This document shows, one piece after another, positions 34,742 to 46,725 of a stretch of 64,000 nt of DNA. Each line of letters begins with the position of its first letter. Within the stretch, counting starts at the first letter, position 1. The translations under genes were made by a program, and so were the position numbers. The DNA comes from Hordeum vulgare subsp. vulgare (Eukaryota; Streptophyta; Magnoliopsida; Poales; Poaceae), in assembly GCF_904849725.1 (NCBI RefSeq), contig NC_058523.1, forward strand, positions 164,840,689 to 164,904,688, read 5' to 3'. Under the pieces are notes generated by a model, which had not been told where the DNA came from, searched no databases, and was given only the letters and a program-made list of their open reading frames with translations.

Positions 34742-36482
34742 TGTTGGAAATATGCCCTACAGGCAATAATAAAATGGTTATTATTATATTTCCTTGTTCG
34801 TGATAATCGTCTATTGTTCATGCTATAATTGTATTAACAGGAAACAATAATACATGTGTGAATAAATAGATCACAATGTGTCCCTAGCAAGCCTGTAGTT
34901 GGCTAGCCCGTTAGTCAATAGATGATCATGGTTTCCTGATCATGGGCATTAGATGTCATTGATAACGGGATCACATCATTGGGAGAATGATTTGATGGAC
35001 AAGACCCAATCGTAAGCATAGCACTAGATCGTATTGTTCGTATGCTAAAGCTTTTCTAATGTCAAGTATATTTTCCTTCGAGTGAGATTGTGCAACTCCC
35101 GGATACCGTAGGAGTGCTTTGGGTGTATCAAACGTCACAACGTAACTGGGTGACTATAAAGGTGCACTACGGGTACCTCCGAAAGTGTCTGTTGGGTTGG
35201 TACGAATCGAGATCGGGATTTGTCACTCCGTGTGACGGAGAGGTATCTCTGGGCCCACTCGGTAGAACATCATCATGATCTCAATGTGACTAAGGAGTTA
35301 GTCACACGATGACGTGCTACGGAACGAGTAAAGAGACTTACCGGTAACGAGATTGAACAAGGTATTGGTATACCGACGATTGAATCTCGGGCAAGTTCTA
35401 TACCGACAGACAAAGGGAATCGTATACGGGATTGATTGAATCCTTGACATCGTGGTTCATCCGATGAGATCATCGTGGAGCAAGTGGGAGCCACCATGGG
35501 TATCCAGACCCCGCTGATGGTTATTGGCCAGAGAGGTGTCTCAGTCATGTCCGCCTGTCTCCCGAACCCGTAGAGTCTACACACTTAAGGTTCGATGACG
35601 CTAGGGTTATAGGGAATTGTTATACGAGGTTACCGAAAGTTTTTCAGAGTCTCGGATGAGATCCCGGACGTCACGAGGAGCTCCGGAATGGTCCGGAGGT
35701 AAAGATTGGTATATAGGACGGATGGTTTCGGATACCGTAAGTGTTTCGGGCATCATCGGTAACGTACCGGGACCACCGGGACCACCGAAGGGGGTCAACG
35801 ACCCCGGGAGGTAAGGTGGGCCAAGTGGGGGTGGGAACCAGCCCCTAGGTGGGCTGGTGCGCCTCCCCACTCAGCCCAATGTGCAGGGGAGAGAAAAGAG
35901 GGGCAAACCCTAAGCCAGGTGGGCCTAAGGCCCACCAGGTGGTGCGCCACCCCCTCCTCCCCCTCTGGCCGCCGCACCTCCCATCTGGGGGGGGGGGGGC
36001 TGCCGCACCACCTAGGGTGGGAACCCTAGGGGTGGCACTCCCTCTCCCCTCCCCCTATATATAGTGGGCACTTTTGGCCATTGGAGATTAGACTTTTGCC
36101 TCTCCCTCGGCGCAACCCTGCCCTTCTTCCTCCTCCTCTCTGCCGGTGCTTGGCGAAGCGCTGCCGGGAGACCTCATCTCTCCATCGACACCACGCCGTC
36201 GTGCTGCTGGAGTTCTTCCCCAACCTCTCCTTCCTCCGTGCTGGATCAAGGTGCGGGAGACGTCACCGGGCTGCACGTGTGTTGAACTCGGAGGTGCCGT
36301 AGTTCGGCACTAGATCGGAATTGCTGCGAGTACGACTCCATCAACCGCATTCTAGCAACGCTTCCGCTTAGCGATCTTCAAAGGTATGAAGATGCTCTTA
36401 CCCCTCTCTCGTTGCTGGTCTCTCCATAGGAAGATCTGAATATGCGTAGGAAAATTTTGAATTTATGCTACGTTACCCAACA
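34742..36482 (+). repeat. 3' LTR of the Angela-type element
   Basis: TGTTGGAAATATGCCC to GTTACCCAACA, 1741 bp; differs from the 5' LTR by scattered substitutions and a short indel in the G/C-rich CCGGGACCACCGG stretch. Confidence 0.95.
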
Positions 36483-36487
36483 GTTTT

Positions 36488-36792
36488 CGTCTAACATTTA
36501 TCATTGTATTTGTGTATTTATTTGCACTATTGTTGAGAAGTACAAACTTTTTGGAGGACCACCTACTATATTGGCTTTCTAAACTTTTTGTCTATTTTGG
36601 CAATCGATGCCAATGCGGGAGAAGTTTAGAGAGTTTAGTTTGGTGATGGATATAGGGTTTTGATTTTATTGCTTACACATTTACATCTTGTACGCATGCA
36701 TTATAGCTTTGTATATGTGCGCTTGGTTATGCTTATTTCCGTATATAAACTCTCTTGTACTGATTGTCATCAATTACCAAAATTGGAGAGAT
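36488..36792 (+). other. End of the Copia A internal region
   Basis: Resumes the T-rich internal sequence after the Angela insertion and ends in a purine-rich AAAATTGGAGAGAT just before the LTR, the presumed polypurine tract. Confidence 0.6.
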
Positions 36793-38642
36793 TGTTACAT
36801 CATATTTCTTCATATGTGGTTTTGGTAATTGATGAAAATCCCTATGGACTAATGGTTGCTTTAAGTTATATTCGAAGGATTTGTCCATAGGCACTTCTTC
36901 AAGTCCATCTGTTGGTGTCACGGAGTTTATATGATGACCAAGGTGGTATTCAAGGTATTATCCAAAATTGGTCATAAAGACACAAGGTTGATCAAGACTA
37001 AGCAAAGAGTAAATCAAGATGATCAACACACAAAGTGTACAAGATGTACCAAGAGGGATCAAGTGATCCCATGGTACGGTAAGCATTGTCCATAACGTTT
37101 TTGGGTACTAACCCATGGTCCTTGTGAGAGTTCTATGTGGGGTTAGGTGTGTCTGCATGAGTTTGCGTCAAGAGGAAGATCTCATTCAACCTATGAAGGA
37201 TGACATCAAGTGGTGACCGTCATCAAGATTGCGGTATGAAAGTTCAAGTCGAGCATCACGAAGATATCATGTTTGAAGCTTGCCGTTCATTGTGGTGACA
37301 ATGGAATTGTGAAGATGTGCTGAAGAGTGGCTCACCCATAGTGAGTATGGGGGAGCAAACAACTAGTCTTCGTCAAACCCAGGCAATCAAGAAAGGTGGT
37401 CGATCTTGAGGAAGCCAAGATCATCATCATCTATCTCACGAGGACTAGGTGCAAGTTATAGGTTTGCCCTTGATAGGTTTTCTATTTTAGGATAGATTGT
37501 CGTACTTTCAAGGGGGGCTCTCAAGTGAGTAGCTTGATCGTATCATTCGTTGAGAGCTCAACCCATTTGCATCCTTGCATCATATTTCTTGGTTCATGTT
37601 TGGTGTTTCTCTTTGTGAGTTTTAGAGATTATTGTCATCTTCATGACAAGCTCGAGTTCATCGAGAACAGAGTCCATATGCATCTTCTATGATATTTCCG
37701 ATGTTGGAAGTTTTTGCCGGTTCTTCATTCATAGAGGTCTCACTTCTCTATATCATTGGCATTTTCTAACCGCATGTTCTTAATATTTTATGTCGTTGTT
37801 GGATAGCTCTTGTCGTTGTGAATTCAACAAGCTTGAGTTTGCTCGATTCAGAGTTCGTATGCGAAAGTTAGAGCAGTTTCAGTATCCAGCGGTAGTAATT
37901 TTTGGCTACCGCTCCCTCAGACGTTTTGAGAGCGGTAGTACCGCTCCGGGTAGCGGTAGTACCGCTCCAGTCGGTCTCTGAGTGGGGGTAACGGTTGGAT
38001 TCGTTCCCCACTGTATAAAGAAGGTCTTCCCCATTGGACCTTATCTATCCGTTGAGCTCGTGTTCTTCCCCCATTGTTGACCTTCTTACAGCTTGCTAAC
38101 TCTCAATCCCTCCAATGATTCTTGCTAGTTCTTGAGGGAAAAGAGAGAGGCGATCTAGATCCACATCTCCACCAATCACTTTCTCCTCCATGTGAGGGGA
38201 ACCCCTTGGATCTTGCCCTTGGAGTTATTTGTGAGCTCCTTGTTCTTCCTCTCATATTTCTCCATAGCTTTTGTTGTTGTGGAGGGATCTGAGTGTGAGG
38301 GACTTGACCACTTCGTGTGTGCTTGCCATTGCATTAGTTGCACCGGTTTGAGTTCTCCACGGTGATACGTGGAAGTGAGAAGTTGAGAAGCTTATTAACC
38401 TTGGGTACTTGGTACCCCTAGAAGCTTGGTGGTGCCTCGGAGCTCAATCATTGTGGTGTAAAGCTCCGGGCAAGCGCCAGGGTCTCTAATTAAGTTGTCG
38501 AGTTGCCCCGAGCATTTGTGGTCACCTCGAAGAGATATGCCATTGTAGTGAAGCTTCTTGGTGTTATTGGGAGCCTCCAATTAAGTTGTGGAGATTGACC
38601 CAACCTTGTTTGTACGGCTTCGACGACCGCCCTCAAGGGTCC
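36793..38642 (+). repeat. 3' LTR of Copia A, first part
   Basis: Starts TGTTACATCATATTTCTTC and parallels 20045-21985. Interrupted at 38643 by a Gypsy insertion; GGTCC is repeated on both sides. It has only two exact GCGGTAGTACCGC palindromes (37932 and 37953), against four in the 5' LTR. Confidence 0.85.
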
Positions 38643-40188
38643 TCCTATCCCACAGACATTAGCGCCAGAAATTGACACGTTGACAGAGGCTGGGCTTGCA
38701 TTGGTTTTTCCCTTGAAGAGGAAAGGGTGATGCAGCACAGGAGCAGTAAGTATTTCCCTCAGTTTGAGAACCAAGGTATCGATCCAGAAGGAGGGTCTCG
38801 TCAAGTCCAGACTACCTGCGCAAACACAAACAAGCTTGGGCCCAACGCTTCAAAGGGGTTCTCAATCCCTTCAAGATTGTTTGCAAAGTGAGATCTGAAG
38901 GCGGAAAGTGCAACGGAGTAAAAAGTGTAAGGCTGAAAATATGGTGTGGAGTAGACCGTGGGGGCCATAGTGTTCACTAGAGGCTTCTCTCGAAATAGCA
39001 AGTATTACGGTGGGTGAACAAATTACTGTCGAGCAATTGATAGAACCGCGCAAAGTCATGACGATATCTAAGGCAATGATCATACATATAGACATCACTT
39101 CCGAGACAAGTAGACCGACACTTTCTGCATCTACTACTATTACTCCACACATCGACCGCTATCCAGCATGCATCTAGTGTATTGAGTTCATGACGAACAG
39201 AGTAACGCTTTAAGCAAGATGACATGATGTAGAGGGATAATCTCAAACCAATGATGAAAACCCCATCTTTTTACCCTTGATGGCAAAAACACGATGCGTG
39301 CCTCGCTACCCCTCCTGCCACTGGTTGAGGTCACCGCACGGTACGAACCCAAAACCAAGCACTTCTCCCATTGCAAGAATCATAGATCTAGTTGGCCAGA
39401 CAAAACCCACAACTCGAAGAGAATTACAAGGATATGAAATCATGCATAAGAGAGATCAGAAGAAACTCAAATAAGATTCATAGATAATCTGATCATAAAT
39501 CCACAATTCATCGGATCTCGACAAACACACCACAAAAGAAGATTACATCTTATAGATCTCCATGAAGATCATGGAGAACTTTGTATTGAAGATCCAAGAG
39601 AGAGAAGAAGCCATCTAGTTACTAGCTATGGACCCGTAGGTCTATGGTGAACTACTCACGCATCATCACACAGGTCATGGAGTTGATGAAGAAGCCCTTC
39701 GTGTCCGTATCCCCCCTCCGGCAGGGCACCAGGACGTGCCCCAGATGGGATCTTGCGGAGAAAGAAGCTTGCGGCGGCGGAAAAGTACTTTCGATGATCT
39801 CCTGATTTTTTTGGGATTTTTAGGGAATTTTTAGGTGCAACCCCTAGGTCAGGGGACGCTCAGGGGCCCCACAGTCCTGGATGGCGCGACCCCCCTGGCT
39901 GCGGGGTGGGGGCTTGTGGGTCCCCTGAGGCTCCCCTGCCTTGGCTCCCAAGCTTTCCGATCTTCTTCCGTTCGAGAAAAATCTTTTCGGGGATTTTCTT
40001 CCGTTTGGACTCCGTTTAAAAATCTCCTCTGAAAGGGGTCAAAAACATGGAAAAAACATGAACTGGCACTTGGCACTGAGTTAATAAGTTAGTCCCATAA
40101 ATATGTAAAAGCCATACAAAACATCCAAAGTTTGACAAGATAATAGCATGAAACCATAAAAAATTATAGATATGTTGGAGACGTATCA
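38643..40188 (-). repeat. 3' LTR of the pol-less Gypsy element
   Basis: 1546 bp; next to a polypurine tract on its internal side. Frames inside it recur in the other LTR copy and are not genes. Confidence 0.9.
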
Positions 40189-40189
40189 A

Positions 40190-40204
40190 GCATCCCCAAG
40201 CTTA
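40190..40204 (-). other. Polypurine tract of the pol-less Gypsy element
   Basis: Minus strand TAAGCTTGGGGATGC, one base before the LTR. Exact copies lie internally at 42235-42249 and 43453-43467, and a near copy at 42290-42304. Confidence 0.75.
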
Positions 40205-43200
40205 ACTCGTACTCGTCCTCGAGTAGGGAAGTGATAAAGAATGAATTTTTGATGTGGAATGCTACCTAGAATAGTTGTTCTTTGCAACTTCTTTCACGTG
40301 GCATGAATGTTCAGATCCATAAGATTCAAAACAATAGTTTGCTATTGACATGAAAACAGTAATACTTCAAGCAAACTAGCAAAGTAATCATGAACTTTCA
40401 AAATAACAAGGCCAAAGAAAGCTATCCCTACAAAATCACATAGTCTGGCGATGCTCCATCATCCTCACACAACTAATATAAATCATGCACAACCCTGGTA
40501 TTGGCCAAGTAATTGTTTTCTCACTCTTACTTTCTCAAACTTTTTATAACTATCACGCAATACATGAGCGCGAGCCATGGATATAGCACTATTGGTGGAA
40601 TAGAGTGTGGTGGTGGTTGTGAGACAAAAAGGAGGAGATGGTCACATTGACTAGGCATATCAAAAAGGCTATGGAGCTGCCCATTAATAGATATCAATGT
40701 GAATGAGTAGGGATTGCCATACAAGAGATGTACTAGAGCTATAAGTATGTGAAAGCTCAAAAGGAAAACTAGTGGGTATGCATCCAACTTGCTTGCTCAC
40801 GAAGACCTAGGGCAATTTTGAGGAGGCCCATCATTGGAATATACAAGCCAAGTTATATAATGAAGATTCCCACTAGCATATGGTAGTGACAAGCAAGAAG
40901 CTCTCAATCATGAAGAACATGGTGCTATCATGAAGCACAAGTGTGGAAAAAGATAGTAGCATTGTCCCTTCTCTCTTTTTCTCTTTTTTTTTGTTTGGGA
41001 TCTTAGGCCTCTTTTTTTCTTTTCTTTTCTTTTATCCTTTTTTTTGGGCTCTTTGGCCTCTTTTTTTACCTCACATGGGACAATGCTCTAATAATGATGA
41101 TCATCACACTTTTATTTACTAAGAGCTCAAAATTATGATGACTCTATAGGAAATGCCTCCGGCAGTGTACCAGGATGTGCAAAGATCTAGCATGGCATAT
41201 GACGTTGAAACATCTCGCTAGCTATCTTACGATCATGCAATGGCAATATGAGAGTGACGGCACAAGTCATGAGATGGAACAGTGGGAGTTGCATGGCAAT
41301 ACATCTCGGAATGGCTATGAAAATGCCATAGTAGGTAGGAATGGTGGCTGTTTTGAGGAAGGAATTTGGTGGGTTTGTGCACCGGCGAGAATTGCGCGGC
41401 ACTAGAGAGGCTAGCAATGGTGGAAGGTGAAAGTGCATCTATACCATGGACTCACATTAGTCATGAAGAACTCACATACTTGTTGCGAAAGTTTTTATTA
41501 GTAATCGAAACAGAGTGCTAAACGCATACTCCGAGGGGAAGGGTTGGTAGGTGTTAACCATCGCGCGATCCCGACCTCAACACAAAGGATGACAATCAAT
41601 AGATCAATTATGCTCCGACTTCCTAACATAGCGGTTCACCATACGTGCATGCTACGGGAATCACTAACGTCAACACAAGTATTTCTAGATTCACAACACC
41701 CTACTAATATAACTCTTAATATCACCGAATCCACGTCTCAAAACTAATTGAGAGGAATCAAAACTTCTCTTTCTATTCAATGTACATGAATATGGAGGTT
41801 TTTGTATCCTCTTTGGATACCTATCACATTTGGGACTACTTTCATTGCATAAGCCAACTACCAAATCACGCACCACCGTGCTCTAAAGATATAAGTGAAG
41901 CACAAGAGAAAAAGTGTCTAGCTCAAAATATATAAGTGAAGCACAAGAGCAAAAGTATCTAGCTCAAAATATATAAGTGAAGCACAAGAGCAAAAGTATC
42001 TAGCTCAAAAGATATAAGTGAAGCACTATGGGCATTCTAGCAAAATCACGATGAGTGCATGTCTCCCTCTCTCAAAAAGGTGTGCAGCAAGGATGATTGT
42101 GACCAAACAAAAAAGAAAAGACTCCTATGATACAAGGCGCTCCAAGCAAAACACATATCATGTGGTGAATAAAAATATAGCTCCAAGTAATGTTACCGAT
42201 GGATTGAAGACGAAAGAGGGGATGCCTTCCCGGGGCATCCCCAAGCTTAGGCTTTTTGGTGTCCTTAAATTTGGCTTGGGATGCCTTGGGCATCCCTAAG
42301 CTTGAGCTCTTTCCACTCCTTATCTCTTTGTCCATGAGAACATCATCCAAAACTTGAAAACTTCACAACACAAAACTTAAATAGAAACTTATGATAACAT
42401 TAGTACAAGAAAACAAACTACCACTTCTTTTGGTACTATAGCAAACTTGAATTCTATCTATATTGATGATGGGCTACTGTATTCTCACTTTTCCATGGCT
42501 AGTACCCCCCGATACTAACCATAGTTTCATCAAAACAAGCAACCAACTCAACAAAAACAGAATCTGTCAAAAACAGACCAGTCTATAGCAATATTTATAC
42601 TTCGTATACTTCTGGTACCTCACAAAATCTGAAAAATTACGACGGCCTGGGAAAAAAGCATATCAATCAGCAGAAAAAAGAATCAACTCAAAATCTCTTT
42701 CTGAATAAAATGAAAAATCATATTGTGAGAGAAATTTTTTTGTTTTTTTCCAGCAGGATCAAACAACGATTACCAAGACTAGTCATAAAGGTTTGCTTGG
42801 CTCAAACACAAAAAGAAACACAAAAAACACAATCACAACATAATTATGAAAGTGTGGACGCAACAAAACAGAAAGAAAAAAGATAAATCCATTGGGTTGC
42901 CTCCCAACAAGCGCTATTGTTTAACGCCCTTAGCTGGGCATTGATTTCGATGATGCTCACTCAAAAGATAAGAATTGAAGCACAACGAGAGCATCATAAA
43001 GCATGTGAAAATCACATCTAAGTATAACATACTTCCTATGCATAGGCATTTTATAGGAAAACAGATTGTCAAGACAACCAATAGTTGCCATATGCAAGGA
43101 AGAAGAAAGATACAATAGCAATCTCCACATAACGAGAGGTAATTTGGTAACATGAAAGTTTCCACCACAATATTTTCCTCTCTCATAGCAATTACATGTG

Positions 43201-43280
43201 GGATCATAATCAAATTCAACAATGTAACTATCACATAGGATATTCTTTTCATGATCCACATGCAAGCAAAGTTGACGCTC
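40205..43280 (-). other. Non-coding interior of the pol-less Gypsy element
   Basis: AT-rich, with a pyrimidine-rich tract (40970-41075), a 41-bp tandem repeat (41889-42026) and internal polypurine-tract copies. Short frames show no known motif. Confidence 0.7.
41889..42026. repeat. 41-bp tandem repeat, three full copies and a partial
   Basis: Units begin ATATAAGTGAAGCAC at 41889, 41930, 41971 and 42012; the last is cut after 15 bases. Confidence 0.95.
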
Positions 43281-43706
43281 TTAAAAAATAGTGGGATTAT
43301 GATCAACTAAAGTCATGACTTCTCCAAACCCACTTTCAATAATATTGCAAATATCATATTCATCGTGAGGCTTAAACAAATTTTCAAGATCATAAGAAAA
43401 ATCATCGCCCCACTCATGATCATTGCAACAAGTAGTGGACATAGCAAAACTAGCATCCCCAAGCTTAGGGTTTTGCATATTTTTAGCATGATTGTCACTA
43501 ATAGAATTTATAGTGAAACCATTGCAATCATGCTTTTCATCCAAGGAGCCCTCGTGAATCACTTCATAAATTTCTTCCTCACAATTTTCAGATTCACGCA
43601 TCTCAAGCAAAACTCCATAAAGATAGTCAAGTGCACTCAACTCACTAGCAATTGGTTCCACATAAGTGGATCTCTTAAAGAGATTAGACAGTGGGTGAGG
43701 ATCCAT
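43281..43706 (-). CDS. Gag-side open frame of the pol-less Gypsy element (unknown function)
   Basis: 141 codons on the minus strand, starting 254 bases after the 5' LTR edge: MDPHPLSNLFKRSTYVEP at the start, then an acidic body with two CC/C-H pairs but no zinc-knuckle pattern. It is the only frame of any length in the interior and lies where gag begins in autonomous relatives. It may be a truncated gag or a leader protein. Function not known. Confidence 0.5.
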   Translation of the reverse strand: MDPHPLSNLFKRSTYVEPIASELSALDYLYGVLLEMRESENCEEEIYEVIHEGSLDEKHDCNGFTINSISDNHAKNMQNPKLGDASFAMSTTCCNDHEWGDDFSYDLENLFKPHDEYDICNIIESGFGEVMTLVDHNPTIF

Positions 43707-43929
43707 ATCACTAGATTTTCAGAAAGAGAAGATGCAAGCATATTGAAGGCACATGGCAATACAAGCAAACCAACAGCAAGCGAGAAAAAGGGCGAACGAA
43801 AAAAAAAGGCAAACGAAAAAGGCAAATTGGTGAAGTAGGAGAGAGGAAAACGAGAGGCAACTGGCAAACAAAGTAAATGCAAGAGATGAGTTTGCGACAC
43901 CTACTTGGATGAGTTCTTGACTTGATATT

Positions 43930-43957
43930 CCTCCCCGGCAACGGTGCCAGAAATTCT
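43930..43957 (-). other. Primer binding site of the pol-less Gypsy element
   Basis: Minus strand reads TTTCTGGCACCGTTGCCGGG just after the LTR. TGGCxCCGTTGCCGGGG is the usual primer site of many grass Gypsy elements. It sets the orientation as minus. Confidence 0.85.
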
Positions 43958-43959
43958 TC

Positions 43960-45507
43960 TGCTATCCCACAGAAAACAGCGTCAGAAATTGACACATTGA
44001 CAGAGGCTGGGCTTGCGTTGTTTTTTCCCTTGAAGAGGAAAGGGTGATGCAGCACAGGAGCAGTAAGTATTTCCATCAGTTTGAGAACCAAGGTATCGAT
44101 CCAGAAGGAGGGTCTCGTCAAGTCCAGAGTACCTGCGCAAACACAAACAAGCTTGCAACTAACGCTTCAAAAGGGGTTGTCAATCCCTTCAAGATTGTTT
44201 GCAAAGTGAGATCTGAAGGCGGAAAGTGCAACGGAGTAAAAAGTGTAAGGCTGAAAATATGGTGTGGAGTAGACCGTGGGGGCCATAGTGTTCACTAGAG
44301 GCTTCTCTCGAAATAGCAAGTATTACGGTGGGTGAACAAATTACTGTCGAGCAATTGATAGAACCGCGCAAAGTCATGACGATATCTAAGGCAATGATCA
44401 TACATATAGACATCACTTCCGAGACAAGTAGACCGACACTTTCTGCATCTACTACTATTACTCCACACATCGACCGCTATCCAGCATGCATCTAGTGTAT
44501 TGAGTTCATGACGAATAGAGTAACGCTTTAAGCAAGATGACATGATGTAGAGGGATAATCTCAAACCAATGATGAAAACCCCATCTTTTTACCCTTGATG
44601 GCAAAAACACGATGCATGCCTCGCTACCCCTCCTGCCACTGGTTGAGGTCACCGCACGGTACGAACCCAAAACCAAGCACTTCTCCCATTGCAAGAATCA
44701 TAGATCTAGTTGGCCAGACAAAACCCACAACTCGAAGAGAATTACAAGGATATGAAATCATGCATAAGAGAGATCAGAAGAAACTCAAATAAGATTCATA
44801 GATAATCTGATCATAAATCCACAATTCATCGGATCTCGACAAACACACCACAAAAGAAGATTACATCGGATAGATCTCCATGAAGATCATGGAGAACTTT
44901 GTATTGAAGATCCAAGAGAGAGAAGAAGCCATCTAGTTACTAGCTATGGACCCGTAGGTCTATGGTGAACTACTCACGCATCATCACAGAGGTCATGGTG
45001 TTGATGAAGAAGCCCTCCGTGTCCGTATCCCCCCTCCGGCAGGGCACCAGGACGTGCCCCAGATGGGATCTTGCGGAGAAAGAAGCTTGCGGCGGCGGAA
45101 AAGTACTTTCGATGATCTCCTGATTTTTTTGGGATTTTTAGGGAATTTATAGGGGCAACCCCTAGGTCAGGGGACGCTCAGGGGCCCCACAGTCCTGGAT
45201 GGCGCGGCCCCCCTGGCTGCGGGGTGGGGGCTTGTGGGGCCCTGAGGCTCCCCTGCCTTGGCTCCCAAGCTTTCCGATCTTCTTCCGTTCGAGAAAAAAT
45301 CTTTTCGGGGATTTTCTTCCGTTTGGACTCCGTTTCAAAATCTCCTCAGAAAGGGGTCAAAAACATGGAAAAAACAGGAACTGACACTTGGCACTGAGTT
45401 AATAAGTTAGTCCCAAAATATATATAAAAGGCATACAAAACATCCAAAGTTATACAAGATAATAGCATGAAACCATAAAAAATTATAGATACGTTGGAGA
45501 CGTATCA
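43960..45507 (-). repeat. 5' LTR of the pol-less Gypsy element
   Basis: 1548 bp; next to the primer binding site; followed by the target duplication GGTCC. Confidence 0.9.
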
Positions 45508-45930
45508 GGTCCCTTACTGGAATCACGACATCTTGCATTGTGCGAGGGCGTGAGGAGACTACGGTGGCCTTAGTGGCATCTTGGGGAGCATTGTGCCTCC
45601 ACACCACTCCAACGGAGATTAGCATCCGCAAGTGTGTGAACTTTGGGATACATCGTCGTCTCTGCGTGCCTCGGTTATCACTTACCCGAATCCTTTACTT
45701 ATGCACTTTATTTTGTGATAGCCATATTGTTTCTTGTCATATATCTTGTTATCACTTAGTTGTTTATCTTTCTTAGCATAAGTTGTTGGTGCACATAGGT
45801 GACCCTAGTTGCTTTAGGTTTTGTGCTTGACAAATTAAACATTAGTTTTATTCCGCATTTTTTCAAGCCTAAACCGTATTTTTTTAAAGCGCCTATTCAC
45901 CCCCCTCTAGGTGACGTTCACGTCCTTTCA
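45508..45930 (+). repeat. 3' LTR of Copia A, last part
   Basis: Resumes the LTR after the Gypsy insertion and ends GTCCTTTCA, exactly as the 5' LTR does at 22402. Confidence 0.88.
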
Positions 45931-46532
45931 ATTGGTATCAGAGCTAGGTCTCTCTTTATTAGTCTTAACCACCTAGAGAGTAAGGATGTCTACTAGGGGT
46001 TTAGGATTCTCTGACACTCTTAGTTTCGATGGCACACATTTTGATGTTTGGGTAATTCGCATGCTTAATAACTTTGGGGCCATGGACCCAAATTTAGAGC
46101 GAATTGTAGATATGGGTTTTCCTCCTCCAAAGGATTCTCAAAATATATCTTTAGAGGATGAAAAAACTCTTTTCTCAATGTGGTTTTTGATGCTTTGAGC
46201 AATGTAGTTATATTTCAAGTCATGCCATTTCGGGATACTCATGAGTTGTGGACAAAGCTTCAAGATAAATATGGTACGTCCAAGATTTGTGGGAATGATT
46301 GTTCTCCCTCCACCTCCGGTCGTGTGGTCTTCTCAACTTCATCTACTTCACCTACATGTGAATTGCCACAAGGTAATGATATGGTGAGTAGTGGAGATCA
46401 CTGCAATTATGATTGTGGGCTTATTGTTGATGATCCTTCATCACTATATTATTACAATGCTTCATCTTTGGGCGTTAACACTTTGAGCACTCGAAAAGTT
46501 TTACATGATTGTGTTGATAGTCCATGCATATC
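45931..46532 (+). pseudogene. Second, partial internal domain of Copia A (primer site and gag start)
   Basis: After the LTR end the sequence reads ATTGGTATCAGAGC and then MSTRGLGFSDTLSFDG (from 45986), parallel to 22403-22990 with many differences. A frameshift near 46160 breaks the frame. The match stops at about 46532 (GCATATC), where Gypsy B gag sequence begins. A normal insertion would have ended at 45930. Confidence 0.88.
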
Positions 46533-46720
46533 TTGGCCTCGCCCTCTATCATGTCCTCCTCGCGGCACTCCACGAGCAGCAGCACCACGACCTCGAGCAG
46601 CAGCACCGACGTCTTCAACTTCCCAATGATCTCAGCCATAGTGGTTGTACTCATCTTCATGTCCTCTGCGGGCAGCACCTCCCACGGAGTTTTCACCTCT
46701 AGCTTCGCCGTGCGGGTCAA
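46533..46720 (-). pseudogene. Gypsy B gag, middle portion
   Basis: Minus strand gives a Gly/Arg-rich stretch (GAAARGRGAAARGVPRGG) after DEYNHYG and one stop. It is the hinge before the gag domain in plant Gypsy elements. It joins to 48468 across the solo LTR and ends at the broken edge of Copia A. Confidence 0.65.
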
Positions 46721-46725
46721 TAAGT

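Larger units (their letters stand above)
27739..36482 (+). mobile_element. Full-length Angela/BARE1-type Copia element, inactive
   Basis: Two LTRs (27739-29495; 34742-36482) with TGTTGG...CCAACA ends, a degenerate primer binding site, gag, protease, integrase, RT and RNase H in Copia order, and a polypurine tract. GTTTT flanks both sides (27734-27738 and 36483-36487), a perfect 5-bp duplication that shows it inserted as a unit into Copia A. The LTRs differ in five positions over the first ~115 bases, and the coding region has several frameshifts and stops, so it is not recent. Confidence 0.96.
38643..45507 (-). mobile_element. Non-autonomous Gypsy-type element without pol
   Basis: LTRs 38643-40188 and 43960-45507 with minus-strand ends TGATACGTCTCC...GGGATAGCA (the outermost G of the left copy is mutated), flanked by GGTCC on both sides (38638-38642 and 45508-45512). 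The 3.8-kb interior has a primer binding site on the minus strand and one 141-codon frame but no protease, RT or integrase. The LTR start TGATACGTCTCCAACGTAT is shared by several Triticeae Gypsy families (Sabrina/WHAM group, from memory). The LTRs are nearly identical apart from a cluster of changes at one end, suggesting the youngest insertion in the block. Confidence 0.9.
20045..46532 (+). mobile_element. Copia-type element A, gag-only, with a second partial internal domain
   Basis: Order on the plus strand: LTR (20045-22402), primer binding site, gag, long non-coding internal region, LTR (36793-38642 plus 45508-45930), then a second primer binding site and gag start (45931-46532) that stops abruptly at Gypsy B sequence. 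The left flank is CTCAT; no matching duplication exists on the right. No protease, integrase or RT remains, so it is non-autonomous. The LTR start TGTTAGAGCATATTTCTCC recalls the Maximus group of Triticeae Copia elements (from memory, tentative). Two later elements lie inside it. Confidence 0.8.

Noticed and set aside
38871..39246. Minus-strand frames repeated almost unchanged at 44189-44564
   Set aside because: They are the two LTR copies of the pol-less Gypsy element; duplication reflects LTR structure, not a gene family.
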